This document shows, piece by piece, positions 1-8,257 of a DNA stretch of 64,000 bases. Where the stretch lies: assembly GCF_017942085.1 (NCBI RefSeq), contig NZ_JAGKSP010000001.1, forward strand, positions 1,116,001-1,180,000. The letters are read 5' to 3'. The DNA is from Paenibacillus lignilyticus. GTDB lineage: Bacteria > Bacillota > Bacilli > Paenibacillales > Paenibacillaceae. The notes beneath the pieces were generated by a model that was given only the letters and a program-made list of their open reading frames with translations, was not told the origin of the DNA and ran no database searches. The position numbers were made by a program, and so were the translations under genes. The first letter of the stretch is position 1. Each line of letters opens with the position of its first letter.

Positions 1-1292
1 GTCACCAGTCCTGCGGGCTTCCACTGCAAGCACCACGCCTCTGCTGCTTTCGCGCTGGCCACGCGGCGCCGAACGCCGTTCTCGACCACATAGAAGCTGC
101 CGTCCGCGCCAGCAGCCGTAACCCCTTGCAACGTCGGTGAGCCATCGAGGCTTCTTCCGAGCCAGCCTGCTTCCACCGCTTCGGCCGCAATGCTCTCCCC
201 AATCGGCCAGCGGCGCAAATCCACTTGCGAGAGCCGAACAATAGGCAGGGCAACTTGGCCTGCAATTGGACGACGCATCCCGCCTTCCACCCAGTAGAGC
301 GCTCCTGACACACCGCGAACGACGACGTATTGAGGAAAGAAAGCCGACTCCCCTTGCGCCATATCCAACGAAGCATGCACAGCCTGAACTTGATGGACAA
401 GATCGTGAGGGTTGCCCCATTTCTCCACATATACCTGCAGATTATGGTCGTTAACCTCAACAATCTTTTCTCCAAGCGCCTTCATGCTGACGCTGCCGAA
501 ATGATGAATGAACGAATCGCGCGCGATCGCGAGCCCATACCCCTGCAAGCGAACGCGGATATTGTAATCGTCATCCTCATAGTTGCCGATTCGGTAGCCC
601 TCGTCCAGATAGCCGGTTCGATCCCACAGCTCGCGTCGAAACAGCAGACAGAAGCCCGTTAATCGGTCGGTTCGCTGCCATTTAGCCGGGTTTGGAATAT
701 TATATAGTCTTGCGAACGGAGCAATCCCCTTCACGCTCTTGTAGGGAACTTCAATGCGCTGGTCACCGCTGATATAGTTCGTCACGGGGCCAACCATGCC
801 GATTGCGGGATCACTGTTTAAGCAAGCCATCATATTATCGAGCCAACGCTCCGTCACGATCGTATCGTTGTTGAGCATCATCAAATAAGAGCCCTTTGCC
901 ATCATCATACCGATATTTGTCGCACCGGCGAACCCGCGATTGCTCTCCAGCAGCCGATACCGCACCCGGTTGCCGAGCCCGCGCAGATAAGCAGCCGTGC
1001 CGTCCGTTGACGCATTGTCCACGATAATGATTTCATAGGCGCTGCCCGTGTGCCGCTCGATGCTGGCAATGCATTTCTTCAAGAAATCCACTTTGTTGTA
1101 GCTTGGAATGATGATGCTGGTGCCTTCAAAATAAGTACCGAAGCCAAAGTACCCCGTGCGGACGCCTTCCTGATAGCCGGCTTCCATTCCGATTGGAAAC
1201 CGGCTGGATTTCTTCGTCTTGCGAGCCGCAGAGGTACTCGTAGCCGCCGTCGATTTCTTCCGCTTGCGATGTCCATGCGCTTGCCTTCTCAT
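1..1292 (-). CDS. Glycosyltransferase family 2 with C-terminal repeat domain (partial, runs off left edge)
   Basis: Transfers a sugar from a nucleotide donor to an unknown acceptor. The visible 430 residues start with a Lys/Arg/Thr/Ala-rich stretch (about 1-32) and the motif GMEAGYQEG (35-43). A GT-A domain follows, with SIIIPSYN (59-66), VDNASTDGT (91-99), NND (141-143) and a later YEDDD segment that is probably catalytic or metal-binding. After the GT domain come two copies of a short module, YWVEGGMRR and FYVVENGVRRR, separated by about 60 residues and resembling small beta-rich wall-protein repeats. The start is the ATG at 1292, with AGGAGAGG upstream; the previous gene stops 22 bp before it. 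It is the last visible gene of a six-gene minus-strand operon. No stop codon is seen, so the C-terminus lies outside the window. Confidence 0.85.
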   Translation of the reverse strand, partial: MRRQAHGHRKRKKSTAATSTSAARKTKKSSRFPIGMEAGYQEGVRTGYFGFGTYFEGTSIIIPSYNKVDFLKKCIASIERHTGSAYEIIIVDNASTDGTAAYLRGLGNRVRYRLLESNRGFAGATNIGMMMAKGSYLMMLNNDTIVTERWLDNMMACLNSDPAIGMVGPVTNYISGDQRIEVPYKSVKGIAPFARLYNIPNPAKWQRTDRLTGFCLLFRRELWDRTGYLDEGYRIGNYEDDDYNIRVRLQGYGLAIARDSFIHHFGSVSMKALGEKIVEVNDHNLQVYVEKWGNPHDLVHQVQAVHASLDMAQGESAFFPQYVVVRGVSGALYWVEGGMRRPIAGQVALPIVRLSQVDLRRWPIGESIAAEAVEAGWLGRSLDGSPTLQGVTAAGADGSFYVVENGVRRRVASAKAAEAWCLQWKPAGLV

Positions 1293-1313
1293 TCGCTCTG
1301 CCCTCTCCTGTCT

Positions 1314-2522
1314 TTAATGCGTAAGCGCAACCTGACCCTTCACGATGGCATCTGCCATATGGCCAAAATCAAGCGCTGTCTTGCCCCGCTCGTGCGCGAT
1401 CCGAGTGCAAATCATAACGGCTGCAATTCCCGCGGATACGAGCGCCAAATCAAATTCCACATGTCTGCTCTCCAAGATGACGCGTTCCACATCGCGCACT
1501 CCCCGTACCGGGCTGATGAGCCCCGACACGATGAATCCCCGTTCCGAGAGCATATGCGCCAGCGCCGGAGCCGCATTGCCGATGACGAGCAGCTGCTTGC
1601 CGGCGAGCAGGCTGCCGAGCAGACCGGTTTGGGAAAGCCCGTAATTGACCGTCGAGTTCGTCATCCGAAGCGTCGCAGGGTCAAGATGATGCGCGCGAAA
1701 CACCGGATGCAGCAGCGGGTGAAAATGTTTCCTGCGCGCCAGCGGCACACCGACGACATGCGCATGGCGTATGGCGTGCAAGAGCTGATCACGCGCCAGC
1801 AGATCCGGCGGATTCACGCCGGCGTAAGGCAGAAAGGTGCCTTCCCGCTGGATCGTAGCGGTGTCGTAGACGGCATCTTGCGCCAGCGTCAGCAGTTCCC
1901 CGTCACCAAGCCTGACGACCGCGCACGGTCTGCGCTCATGAATGGCCTGTTCCATCTCGGCATACACCTCGTGAACATCCATGAGAGGCAGACATCTCGG
2001 CCGCAAATGCTCGGCACCGAGGGCAATGACGTCTTGGAGCCGTACCTCGGGGAGAAGCAGATTCATCGGGAGCACCTGCTCCAGCAGCAGCTCCCCTCCC
2101 TCGTACTTGCCAAGCTCATAGCCCGCCGTAAATGCATTGTCATGGAATTGCCCATGCTCCATGCCAGGCTGTAGTGCGCCGCTGTCTCGCTGTCTCCGGC
2201 GGCGACCCCGCTTCTTGACCAAGGACGACTTCCGCCCTCTTGTCCTTTTCTTCGGTCCGCTCGCGCTTGATTTTCTCGATTGCCCGGCATTTGCGGATCC
2301 GCCCCTGCCTCCGGTTACCGCCGGAAGCGCCCGTTTCTTCACACTCTTCGACGGCGCAACGCCACCCGATGTCTTAGCCGCTGCAGGAGCATGCGCCTGT
2401 GGTTGCGGCTTCTGTGCCGGCACGTTCCGTTTGGCGGCGGCCTGCCCCTGCTCTTGCCGACTGCTGCCTGTGAGCATCACGCTCTTGTGGGTACCCTCCA
2501 CCTTGCGCAGCAACACCTTCAT
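1314..2522 (-). CDS. GT-D fold glycosyltransferase with long basic N-terminal tail
   Basis: 402 residues. Positions 1-115 are low complexity and very rich in Lys, Arg, Ala, Pro, Gln and Ser, with several K/R clusters. The motif AGYELGKYEGG (133-143) follows, then the catalytic domain. VRLGDGEL (203-210) is the signature of the GT-D family (SP_1767/GspA-like enzymes), and the C-terminal LALVSAGIAA and LDFGHMADA segments also fit that fold. GT-D enzymes usually extend O-linked glycans on serine-rich surface proteins, so an acceptor protein is plausible here. The ATG overlaps the stop of the upstream nucleotidyltransferase by 4 bp (ATGA), indicating translational coupling. The tail is much longer than in known GT-D enzymes; its role is unknown. 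Confidence 0.78.
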   Translation of the reverse strand: MKVLLRKVEGTHKSVMLTGSSRQEQGQAAAKRNVPAQKPQPQAHAPAAAKTSGGVAPSKSVKKRALPAVTGGRGGSANAGQSRKSSASGPKKRTRGRKSSLVKKRGRRRRQRDSGALQPGMEHGQFHDNAFTAGYELGKYEGGELLLEQVLPMNLLLPEVRLQDVIALGAEHLRPRCLPLMDVHEVYAEMEQAIHERRPCAVVRLGDGELLTLAQDAVYDTATIQREGTFLPYAGVNPPDLLARDQLLHAIRHAHVVGVPLARRKHFHPLLHPVFRAHHLDPATLRMTNSTVNYGLSQTGLLGSLLAGKQLLVIGNAAPALAHMLSERGFIVSGLISPVRGVRDVERVILESRHVEFDLALVSAGIAAVMICTRIAHERGKTALDFGHMADAIVKGQVALTH

Positions 2523-3244
2523 GGCCCATCATCCTCGCTGAACTTTATCGAAGCCTCAAGAAGCGATTGAAAGGTACCGGCATCTGTCCACCAACCGGTA
2601 ATATACCGGTGCGCCAGCTTCCCCATGCTCGCGTAAACGTTGTTCACATCGGTAATTTCCAGTTCCCCGCGCAGCGATGGCGTCTGTGCCGCAATGAAAT
2701 GAAAGACCTCGCCGTCAAACATATAGATCCCGGTTACGCAGCTGTCGGTTAAAGGCTGCTTCGGCTTCTCATCGATGTGAATAATCCGCCCATCCTCATC
2801 GAATACCGGGACTCCGTAGCGTTCGGGGTCAGGCACTTGCTTGAGCAGCACCATCGCACCTTCAGGCTGCAGCATGAACGCTTCCAGATGAGGGGCCAGC
2901 GACTCTTCGAACAAATTGTCACCGAGCAGCACGATAAATTTGGCATCCTCGCCTACGTAGGAGCGCGCCAGCTCAAGCGCCTGGGCAATGCCTCCGGCTT
3001 CTTCCTGGATGCGGTAAGTAAGCGACACCCCGTACTCTACACCGCTTCCGAGAAAAGACGTAAACATCCCGGCAGAGGCTCGGCTTGTAATGAGCAAAAT
3101 GTCCGTAATTCCGGCTTTTTGCAGACTGTTAATGCTATAGCAAATCATCGGGAGCCTCCCGACCGGCAGCAAATGTTTGTTTAAGAGCTTCGTCAGCGGC
3201 ATAAGGCGCGTTCCCGTACCGCCGGCCAAGATAACAGCTTTCAA
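2519..3244 (-). CDS. Sugar-1-phosphate nucleotidyltransferase, SpsI/RmlA-like (short form)
   Basis: 241 residues, the size of short glucose-1-phosphate thymidylyltransferases. It should make dTDP-glucose (or UDP-sugar) from NTP and glucose-1-phosphate. LAGGTGTRL (6-14) is the nucleotide-binding loop, GDN (108-110) carries the metal-binding Asp, and EKP (159-161) contacts the sugar. As I recall it, B. subtilis SpsI (spore coat polysaccharide synthesis) has the same NKHLLPVG and GELEITDVNN segments. That supports a spore-polysaccharide role but does not prove donor specificity. The start is a TTG at 3244, 8 nt after a strong AAAGGAGG; no ATG fits as well. No rmlB, rmlC or rmlD partner is visible in the window. 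Confidence 0.85.
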   Translation of the reverse strand: MKAVILAGGTGTRLMPLTKLLNKHLLPVGRLPMICYSINSLQKAGITDILLITSRASAGMFTSFLGSGVEYGVSLTYRIQEEAGGIAQALELARSYVGEDAKFIVLLGDNLFEESLAPHLEAFMLQPEGAMVLLKQVPDPERYGVPVFDEDGRIIHIDEKPKQPLTDSCVTGIYMFDGEVFHFIAAQTPSLRGELEITDVNNVYASMGKLAHRYITGWWTDAGTFQSLLEASIKFSEDDGP

Positions 3245-3275
3245 ATAAATAACCTCCTTTGCTTTGCCTTTGCGC

Positions 3276-4028
3276 TCAATACATGAACTTAGCGGGGTCT
3301 ACCTTCCACTTGGAGATAAAATGCTGCCGATTGCGCTCGACGAGCTGCTGCACCTCCTGCGGATTGCTGCGTTTGAAGCTCGCGCTCCCGCGATGATGAA
3401 CGAACACATCCCTGCACATAAGCAGACAGTACCCGTGCATGCGAGCCCGGAAGCAATAATCATCGTCCTCGTAGTGACCCGGCGTGAACCTCTCGTCAAG
3501 CTCGCCGATCCGTTCATAGAGCGAACGCTTGAACAGCATACAGAAGCCGACCAGCCGCATTATGGGCTCACTGCGCTTCGCTTCCTGCACGAGTGCTGTT
3601 GCAGCTTGCCCGTGGAACTCTTCCATGGAGCTGAACGGATAATCAACCTGCTGTCTGCCGCTGACGTAATTCGTCACCGGGCCAACCATGCCGATATCTG
3701 CGCGTGCCGTCAGCGCCCTGATCAATGCAGGCAGCCATCCGGCTGAGACGGTCACATCGTTGTTTAGCAGCATCAGATATTCGCCGCGTGCCATACGCAA
3801 TCCACGATTGCAGGCAAAGGGAAATCCGGTGTTTCTGGCCAGTGACAGGCAGGGAATCCCTTCGCGGATGCACCATTTGCAAGTGCCGTCCGCAGAGCCG
3901 TTGTCGACGACAATGATTTCATAAGGCGTCTCATTCGAGTCGGTATACCGGCGTATGGCTCCGATGGCATCCTGCAGAAGCGATAGGCCGTTATAGCTCG
4001 GTATAATAATGCTCGTCATGCCCTTCAT
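3276..4028 (-). CDS. Glycosyltransferase family 2
   Basis: 250 residues, a compact GT-A glycosyltransferase with no basic tail. IIIPSYN (7-13), VDNGSADGT (41-49), NND (89-91, the DxD equivalent) and HYEDDDYCFR (185-194) are all present, so it looks catalytically complete. It is closely similar to the GT domain of the partial gene at 1-1292; both share MVGPVTNY and the EDDD motif, so they are likely paralogues. The ATG at 4028 is preceded by GGGAGG and overlaps the previous stop by 4 bp (ATGA). The open frame continues another 94 codons upstream, but that stretch is antisense-like composition inside the preceding gene and is not counted. Confidence 0.88.
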   Translation of the reverse strand: MKGMTSIIIPSYNGLSLLQDAIGAIRRYTDSNETPYEIIVVDNGSADGTCKWCIREGIPCLSLARNTGFPFACNRGLRMARGEYLMLLNNDVTVSAGWLPALIRALTARADIGMVGPVTNYVSGRQQVDYPFSSMEEFHGQAATALVQEAKRSEPIMRLVGFCMLFKRSLYERIGELDERFTPGHYEDDDYCFRARMHGYCLLMCRDVFVHHRGSASFKRSNPQEVQQLVERNRQHFISKWKVDPAKFMY

Positions 4029-5119
4029 GTAGCTGTTCCTCCCGCAGCGGCACGCCGCCGAACCTGATCTGGAAATGTCAGTCTTGGACCTTTCGCTCTC
4101 ATTGCTGTCTGCAGTGCTTCGATGTGGTCGCCAACGGACAGCTCCTTGGAGACTACCGAAACCGGTCTTCTGGCGACCGTTTTGTTCTTGCGCGCCTTGC
4201 TCAGCGAGCAGCTTCGGAATAACAGCTTGTGCTGAATGGCGGCCATGTGCGCCATTGGCGGGACCGCAAGCTTCGATACGCCGACGGTTTCCATTCCATG
4301 CCGCGACCAAGCATGCGGCAGCAGTTCAACCGAGTTTGCCAGCAGCTCAGAACGGCCGAGCGACCAGTTCATGAACGCCCGAACCCGCGCAGCTTCTTCC
4401 CAAGTCTTGAAAACCCCAAGTGAAGGCGTCTGATCCTCCACTACAATGTCCGCGCCGGTCTCAGCAATCGAGAGCATGAGCGCAAGCTGCTCTGCTGCGA
4501 TTAACGATTGTCCGTCAGCAAACAGGACAATATCGGACCTTGTCATTCGCGCTCCGATCGCCCGCCCGACATCCGAGCCGAGCGTCTCTCCGATTTGCAT
4601 AATCGTAATCTCCGGTACCGCGCGAAGCTCGGCAAACTCGCCTTCGCTGCCCCCCTCCAGCACGACGATCACTTCCTGCAGCGGCAGCCGCAGCAGCTGC
4701 TTGATCGCGGACGGATTCATGCCCGGGACGGCGAGGACGACGGCCGCGACTGACTTGCTCATTGCGATCGGCTGCCACATGCCCCGCGGCAAATCCAGGG
4801 CGGCGGCGAAACCGTCGGCATACGCTCTGCCTTCGGCCAGCAGTTTAACTCGCAGCGCATCGGTGTGGTTTCGGCCTGCGCAGCGCATCGTCCAACGCTC
4901 ATTCATTCGCAGCTTCGCTTCCGTGGTGCCGGCCTGCGTGATATGCCCGTTCTTACGGAGAAGCGCAGCTTCGGCATAGCCGGCATTAAAAGCGTTCCTC
5001 AGCTTGCCGGTATAGCTTCCGGCAGCGCGCTCTTGATTTGTTCGCGCCGCACGCGAGCGATGCGTGCGGGTCCTAGTAGTCGCTCTTTTGCCTGAGCGGC
5101 CTGACTTCCTGGATTGCAT
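4025..5119 (-). CDS. Degenerate GT2-like protein with basic N-terminal tail
   Basis: 364 residues. Residues 1-32 are Arg/Lys/Thr/Ser-rich; AFNAGYAEA (43-51) is the AGY motif shared with neighbours. From about 120 onward it follows the GT2 protein encoded just upstream: GSDVGRAIGA (181-190) matches [10 protein letters not shown] there. The donor-site Asp motif DGD of that protein is replaced by ADGQ (201-204), so the second acidic residue is lost. It ends with a VGDHIEAL segment, also found in the upstream protein. It may be an inactive partner, an acceptor-binding subunit, or an enzyme with altered metal use. A GAGGTG ribosome site lies inside the stop region of the upstream gene, so the two are coupled. 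Confidence 0.75.
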   Translation of the reverse strand: MQSRKSGRSGKRATTRTRTHRSRAARTNQERAAGSYTGKLRNAFNAGYAEAALLRKNGHITQAGTTEAKLRMNERWTMRCAGRNHTDALRVKLLAEGRAYADGFAAALDLPRGMWQPIAMSKSVAAVVLAVPGMNPSAIKQLLRLPLQEVIVVLEGGSEGEFAELRAVPEITIMQIGETLGSDVGRAIGARMTRSDIVLFADGQSLIAAEQLALMLSIAETGADIVVEDQTPSLGVFKTWEEAARVRAFMNWSLGRSELLANSVELLPHAWSRHGMETVGVSKLAVPPMAHMAAIQHKLLFRSCSLSKARKNKTVARRPVSVVSKELSVGDHIEALQTAMRAKGPRLTFPDQVRRRAAAGGTAT

Positions 5120-5123
5120 ACGT

Positions 5124-6425
5124 TCACCTCGCCAAATAACGTTTTCGCTCCAAATCCATGTATCCGCCGCGATCGTTGGTCTGCTTCGTCAGCCAATCGA
5201 TGGCCTCCAAGTGATCGCCTACAATAAGCAGCTCAAGCGGATTCGTCCGTTCTCTCTGTTTGCGGGGCAAGTTGAGCTTCCCCACATTAATGCGTTTTAC
5301 TGCTTGCACGATTAGTCCGCGCTGGACCGCCTTGGCATGCGCAAGCGGCGGTATGGCGAGTGCATCGGCCCCAATTCTCATTAGGGCGGCGCGGCTTATG
5401 GCATGGGGGACGGCTGTCATCGAGGTGCCTTTCAAATCCGGCCGCCTCAGAATCGTATTCAATGCATGCTTCGCAAGGACGACACTGTGGACGGATGATT
5501 TGTTCGTGGGACCGGAGTAATCGTTTAGCGCTACATCCACTCCGCCGTGCAGGACCGATTGAACGAAGGCTTTCAGACCCGACGCCTTGATGATCATATC
5601 CCCGTCCAGAAAGAGCAGCACCTGTCCGCTGGCGGCAGCAGCCCCGACACTTCGTCCGACGTCATGGCCAAGCGGCTCCGCGAACGGAATAACTTTAGCC
5701 CCCTTGCGCCTTGCGATGGCTGCCGAGCCGTCAGTTGATCCGTTGATGACGACGATCACTTCCACGCTGGAATGTACCTTCTTCGCTTCTTGAATCACTT
5801 TGCCAATGGTACGACGCTCATTCATGACGGGGATGATGACCGACACGACCGGATTCGCCGGTGTTGCAGATACCGTCACTATTGGATCGAGCTTTGGTTG
5901 AGGCAGTGGGGGTGGATAGGATTGCGTTTGTGGCTGCGAGTGTGCGTGCAGTTGCGGCTGTGGCTGTAGAATCGGCATTGGCTGCGGCTCGGTTATTCGG
6001 AATGCCTGCTCCCTGATGGTTTCAACTGCCGGAGTCTGCTTCTGCTTCTGTTTCTGCTTCTGCGGGGCAGCTTTGGATACGATCATTCTGGACTTAGTCG
6101 TCAACGCCGTGACTTTCGCAGGGGCCGCATGTTGAACGATCACCCGCTGTTTCGCTGCCCGTTTATTAGACACGGCTTTCTTCGCACTTGCCTTCCTGCT
6201 TGCTCGCGGGACGGATTTCGCTTCGATGGCTGGTTTTCTTTTTCGGGAAGGTGCCGGTTGGCTTGGAGGTGATGCCGCTGCGATTGGAGGTGCGGCGGAG
6301 GTCTCGCTCCACACTGTGCGATTGGCGCGGCTCGCGGCTGCCTTCGATAACCCGGCATAAACTCTATCATTTAGGAGCGGCTGCTTCCGAATCTGCTGGA
6401 CGACTCTTCCGCTGCTAGGCTTCAT
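5124..6425 (-). CDS. Glycosyltransferase family 2 with long disordered N-terminal linker
   Basis: 433 residues and the first gene of the glycosyltransferase operon. Residues 40-190 are low complexity: basic Lys/Arg/Ala/Ser clusters, a KQ repeat around 123-130 and a Pro/Gln-rich stretch at 147-178. The GT-A domain starts near 192 ([11 protein letters not shown]), with VINGSTDGS (226-234), [10 protein letters not shown] (253-262) and the DGD donor/metal motif (274-276). I chose the ATG at 6425 because GGAGGTG lies 8 nt upstream; an in-frame extension of 39 codons upstream has no ribosome site. It shares its fold and C-terminal VGDHLEAI segment with the next gene. The promoter region is shared with the divergent gene starting at 6596. 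Confidence 0.85.
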   Translation of the reverse strand: MKPSSGRVVQQIRKQPLLNDRVYAGLSKAAASRANRTVWSETSAAPPIAAASPPSQPAPSRKRKPAIEAKSVPRASRKASAKKAVSNKRAAKQRVIVQHAAPAKVTALTTKSRMIVSKAAPQKQKQKQKQTPAVETIREQAFRITEPQPMPILQPQPQLHAHSQPQTQSYPPPLPQPKLDPIVTVSATPANPVVSVIIPVMNERRTIGKVIQEAKKVHSSVEVIVVINGSTDGSAAIARRKGAKVIPFAEPLGHDVGRSVGAAAASGQVLLFLDGDMIIKASGLKAFVQSVLHGGVDVALNDYSGPTNKSSVHSVVLAKHALNTILRRPDLKGTSMTAVPHAISRAALMRIGADALAIPPLAHAKAVQRGLIVQAVKRINVGKLNLPRKQRERTNPLELLIVGDHLEAIDWLTKQTNDRGGYMDLERKRYLAR

Positions 6426-6461
6426 GAACTCGTTCACCTCCATATCCGTCTTTTTACCAGT

Positions 6462-6470
6462 TAGTTTATG
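6462..6470 (-). promoter_or_regulatory. Possible sporulation-type -10 element before the glycosyltransferase operon
   Basis: Read on the minus strand this is CATAAACTA, which fits the sigma-K -10 pattern CATANNNTA, about 37 bp before the first start codon. No AC dinucleotide sits at the expected -35 distance, so this is weak evidence only. Confidence 0.25.
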
Positions 6471-6545
6471 GACGATAGAGTGCAAGAGGAACGGCTGTTG
6501 TACGTTAAGGCAGGAGCCGCGCTGATTTTTCGCGTTTTTCACGTC

Positions 6546-6572
6546 ACTGAATCTACCTAATTACATATGCTG
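6546..6572 (+). promoter_or_regulatory. Sigma-K/sigma-E-like promoter of the divergent IseA-like gene
   Basis: AC at 6546-6547, a 16-nt spacer, then CATATGCTG at 6564-6572. This matches the mother-cell sigma factors' AC(-35) and CATA(-10) core, though the last TA of the sigma-K pattern is TG. The AGGAGG of the gene follows about 10 bp later. Confidence 0.4.
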
Positions 6573-6595
6573 TTGGCATAGAGGAGGTGATGCCA

Positions 6596-7069
6596 ATGGT
6601 AGAAAGCCTACAGCTTCGACAAGCGCTTCGTGTCTTCCTAAACAAGGCCGAAGCGGCTTGGTTTGATGTGTACGGCTCCAGTTTTGATAGAAGAGAGATT
6701 AATGTTGGCGGAACTGAATATATCCAGCTGCCCCTACGCTACAGTACCAGGGCCAAAATTTACGCTTATTTTCGCAAGTATTGGGGCATAACCTTCAGCC
6801 GCATTCAGCTGCGCAGCTTGAAGTCCATCGTCCATAACGGAAGGGTTTATGTTATATTGGGCGATCCCGGTCCCATCCCGGACTTCGTCGAATCCGTGCG
6901 CATTCTGAGCATTACGAAGACAAGGATCCGGGTCCGTGCCATGTTATCCGGTGATCCTGACGGCAATGTGCCAATTTACTACACCATTGCCCGTACTTCT
7001 TACGGGTACAAAATCATCAGCCGTTCCGGAAAACGCTACGATTACCGGTTCACAATCGGCAAGCTGTAA
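6596..7069 (+). CDS. Small IseA-like protein, no signal peptide
   Basis: 157 residues. The layout (a helical start, then an xYIxLPLRYST segment, a YFRKYW helix, NGRVYVILGDPG, and a beta-rich end with GYKIISRSGKRYDYRF) resembles the IseA/YoeB family of DL-endopeptidase inhibitors. The family call rests on pattern only. IseA proteins are secreted, but no signal peptide is visible here, so the protein may act inside the cell (for example the mother cell) or be a divergent relative. The ATG at 6596 lies 8 nt after GAGGAGG; an in-frame GTG at 6587 and ATG at 6590 lie inside the ribosome site. A bidirectional terminator follows. Confidence 0.6.
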   Translation: MVESLQLRQALRVFLNKAEAAWFDVYGSSFDRREINVGGTEYIQLPLRYSTRAKIYAYFRKYWGITFSRIQLRSLKSIVHNGRVYVILGDPGPIPDFVESVRILSITKTRIRVRAMLSGDPDGNVPIYYTIARTSYGYKIISRSGKRYDYRFTIGKL

Positions 7070-7090
7070 TCGGTCGCTAGGCAGACGCAC

Positions 7091-7143
7091 AAAAAAAAGG
7101 GACTGTCCGCTAGTCATCGGTTGATGACGGGATAGCCCTTTTT
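7091..7143. terminator. Bidirectional hairpin terminator
   Basis: A run of eight A, a GGG/CCC outer stem, an inner GTCATC-GGTT-GATGAC stem, and a closing run of T. It lies 22 bp after the IseA-like gene. Confidence 0.75.
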
Positions 7144-7186
7144 GCTGTGAGTCGCAGCATAGTCTGACGCGAGTACGCGGTTCTTG

Positions 7187-7345
7187 GCGAGCCGATTGCT
7201 CTTGGCGAACCGCCGCTCTTGGCGAACCGTATGCTCTTGGCGAACCGCCCGCTCTTGGCGAACCGCCCGCTCTTGGCGAACCGCCCGCTCTTGGCGAGCC
7301 GTATGCTGGCGAGCCACCGCTCTTGGTGAACCGTTTGCTCTTAGC
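7187..7345. repeat. Tandem array of an 18-bp unit (CTTGGCGAACCGCCCGCT)
   Basis: About eight head-to-tail copies. Three consecutive copies around 7235-7290 are identical; outer copies vary (GAGCCG, GAACCGTATG, GGTGAACCGTTTG). One unit is 17 bp and one is disrupted. As DNA it is non-coding on the plus strand. On the minus strand it can be read as a repeating RQERAV peptide, but no ribosome site supports that. Confidence 0.8.
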
Positions 7346-7390
7346 TAGCCGGACTTCAGGTCCGAGACAGCCTTGCTGTCGCCATTTTGT

Positions 7391-7576
7391 TCTAACGAAT
7401 CGTGGAGGTCTTATTTAAGCGAAAACAGCCGCTTTTCAATTCTAACGAATCGTAGAAGCCTTATTTAGAGTAAATTAAGCCGAAAATGGCAGTCTGACAC
7501 AAAATAAGGCCTGTACGATTCGTTAGATTTTCAAAACCCGTGAATTGGTTCAAATAAGACCTCTACAATTCGTTAG
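7391..7576. repeat. Four-copy 26-bp element in inverted arrangement (CTAACGAATCGTAGAGG family)
   Basis: Direct copies lie at 7391-7416 and 7441-7466, exactly 50 bp apart. Inverted copies lie at 7501-7527 and 7552-7576, 51 bp apart. The core reads TCTAACGAATCGT followed by (G/A)(G/A)AGG(T/C)CTTATTT. The block therefore forms one large imperfect palindrome. No coding capacity was found. Confidence 0.8.
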
Positions 7577-7584
7577 CGGTTGGC

Positions 7585-8160
7585 GATGTACTTGAGCCGG
7601 GTCAGTTGGTTATCAGTTGGCGGAACTTGGGGCTAGGTTGGCTCGTTGGCGATTGGCGAGACGCGAGACTCGAGGGCCGGGATGGTTGGTTGGCGATTGG
7701 CGAGACTTAAGAGCCGGGTAGGTTGTTGGCGGTTGGTGAGACTCGAGAGCTGGGTTGGTTGGTTGGTTTGCGGTCACCGAGACTTGAGAGCTGGGGCGGT
7801 TGGTTGGAGGAGAGGTGCTTGAGCCGAAGTGATTCGTAAGCGGTTGATGAGGCGCATAAGCCGGGTTAGTTCGTTGGCGATTGGCAGGCGCGTGAGCCGG
7901 CTTGGTTCGTTGGCGATTGGCGAGGCGCGTGAGCCGGCTTGGTTCGTTGGCGATTGGCGAGGCGCGTGAGCCGGCTTGGATCGTTGGCGATTGGCAGGCG
8001 CGTGAGCCGGGCTGGATCGTTGGCGATTGGTGAGACTCAAGAGCCGCAGTGGTTTGTTCGCGTTTGGTGAGGCAAGTGAGCTGAGGCGGTTCGTAGCGGG
8101 GTTAGCACTTGTCGGTTGGCGGGTAGCGTTGGCAGTGCGCCTTTGGCGAGAAACGTGAGC
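7585..8160. repeat. Degenerate GT-rich tandem repeats (TTGGCGATTGGCGAG family)
   Basis: Roughly a dozen imperfect units of about 37-48 bp built from TTGGCGATTGGCGAG, GCGTGAGCCGG and TTGGTTCG. The best-preserved copies lie at about 7870-8035, with a period near 37-39 bp. The plus strand is strongly rich in G and T. No gene was found here. Confidence 0.7.
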
Positions 8161-8196
8161 TGGTGCGGTTGTTGGTTGTTGTGGTGGCGAAGTCGT

Positions 8197-8241
8197 AAAA
8201 AAGGACTGAGCATCGGAAACTCCGATACTCAGTCCTTTTTT
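8197..8241. terminator. Bidirectional terminator
   Basis: A near-perfect hairpin, AAGGACTGAG paired with CTCAGTCCTT and inner ATCGGA/TCCGAT, flanked by A and T runs. It ends the minus-strand operon whose last gene stops at 8258. Confidence 0.85.
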
Positions 8242-8257
8242 GCAGCATTGCCAACGC

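Noticed and set aside
1050..2174. A 374-codon plus-strand frame over the GT-D and GT2 genes
   Set aside because: It spans two well-supported minus-strand genes and their junction and looks like antisense codon shadow.
7114..7317. A minus-strand frame encoding a repeated RQERAV peptide
   Set aside because: It is a reading of the 18-bp array (a multiple of three, so open by construction) and has no ribosome site; it also runs through the terminator.
7187..7345. Possible CRISPR array
   Set aside because: The units are contiguous with no unique spacers and there are no cas genes.
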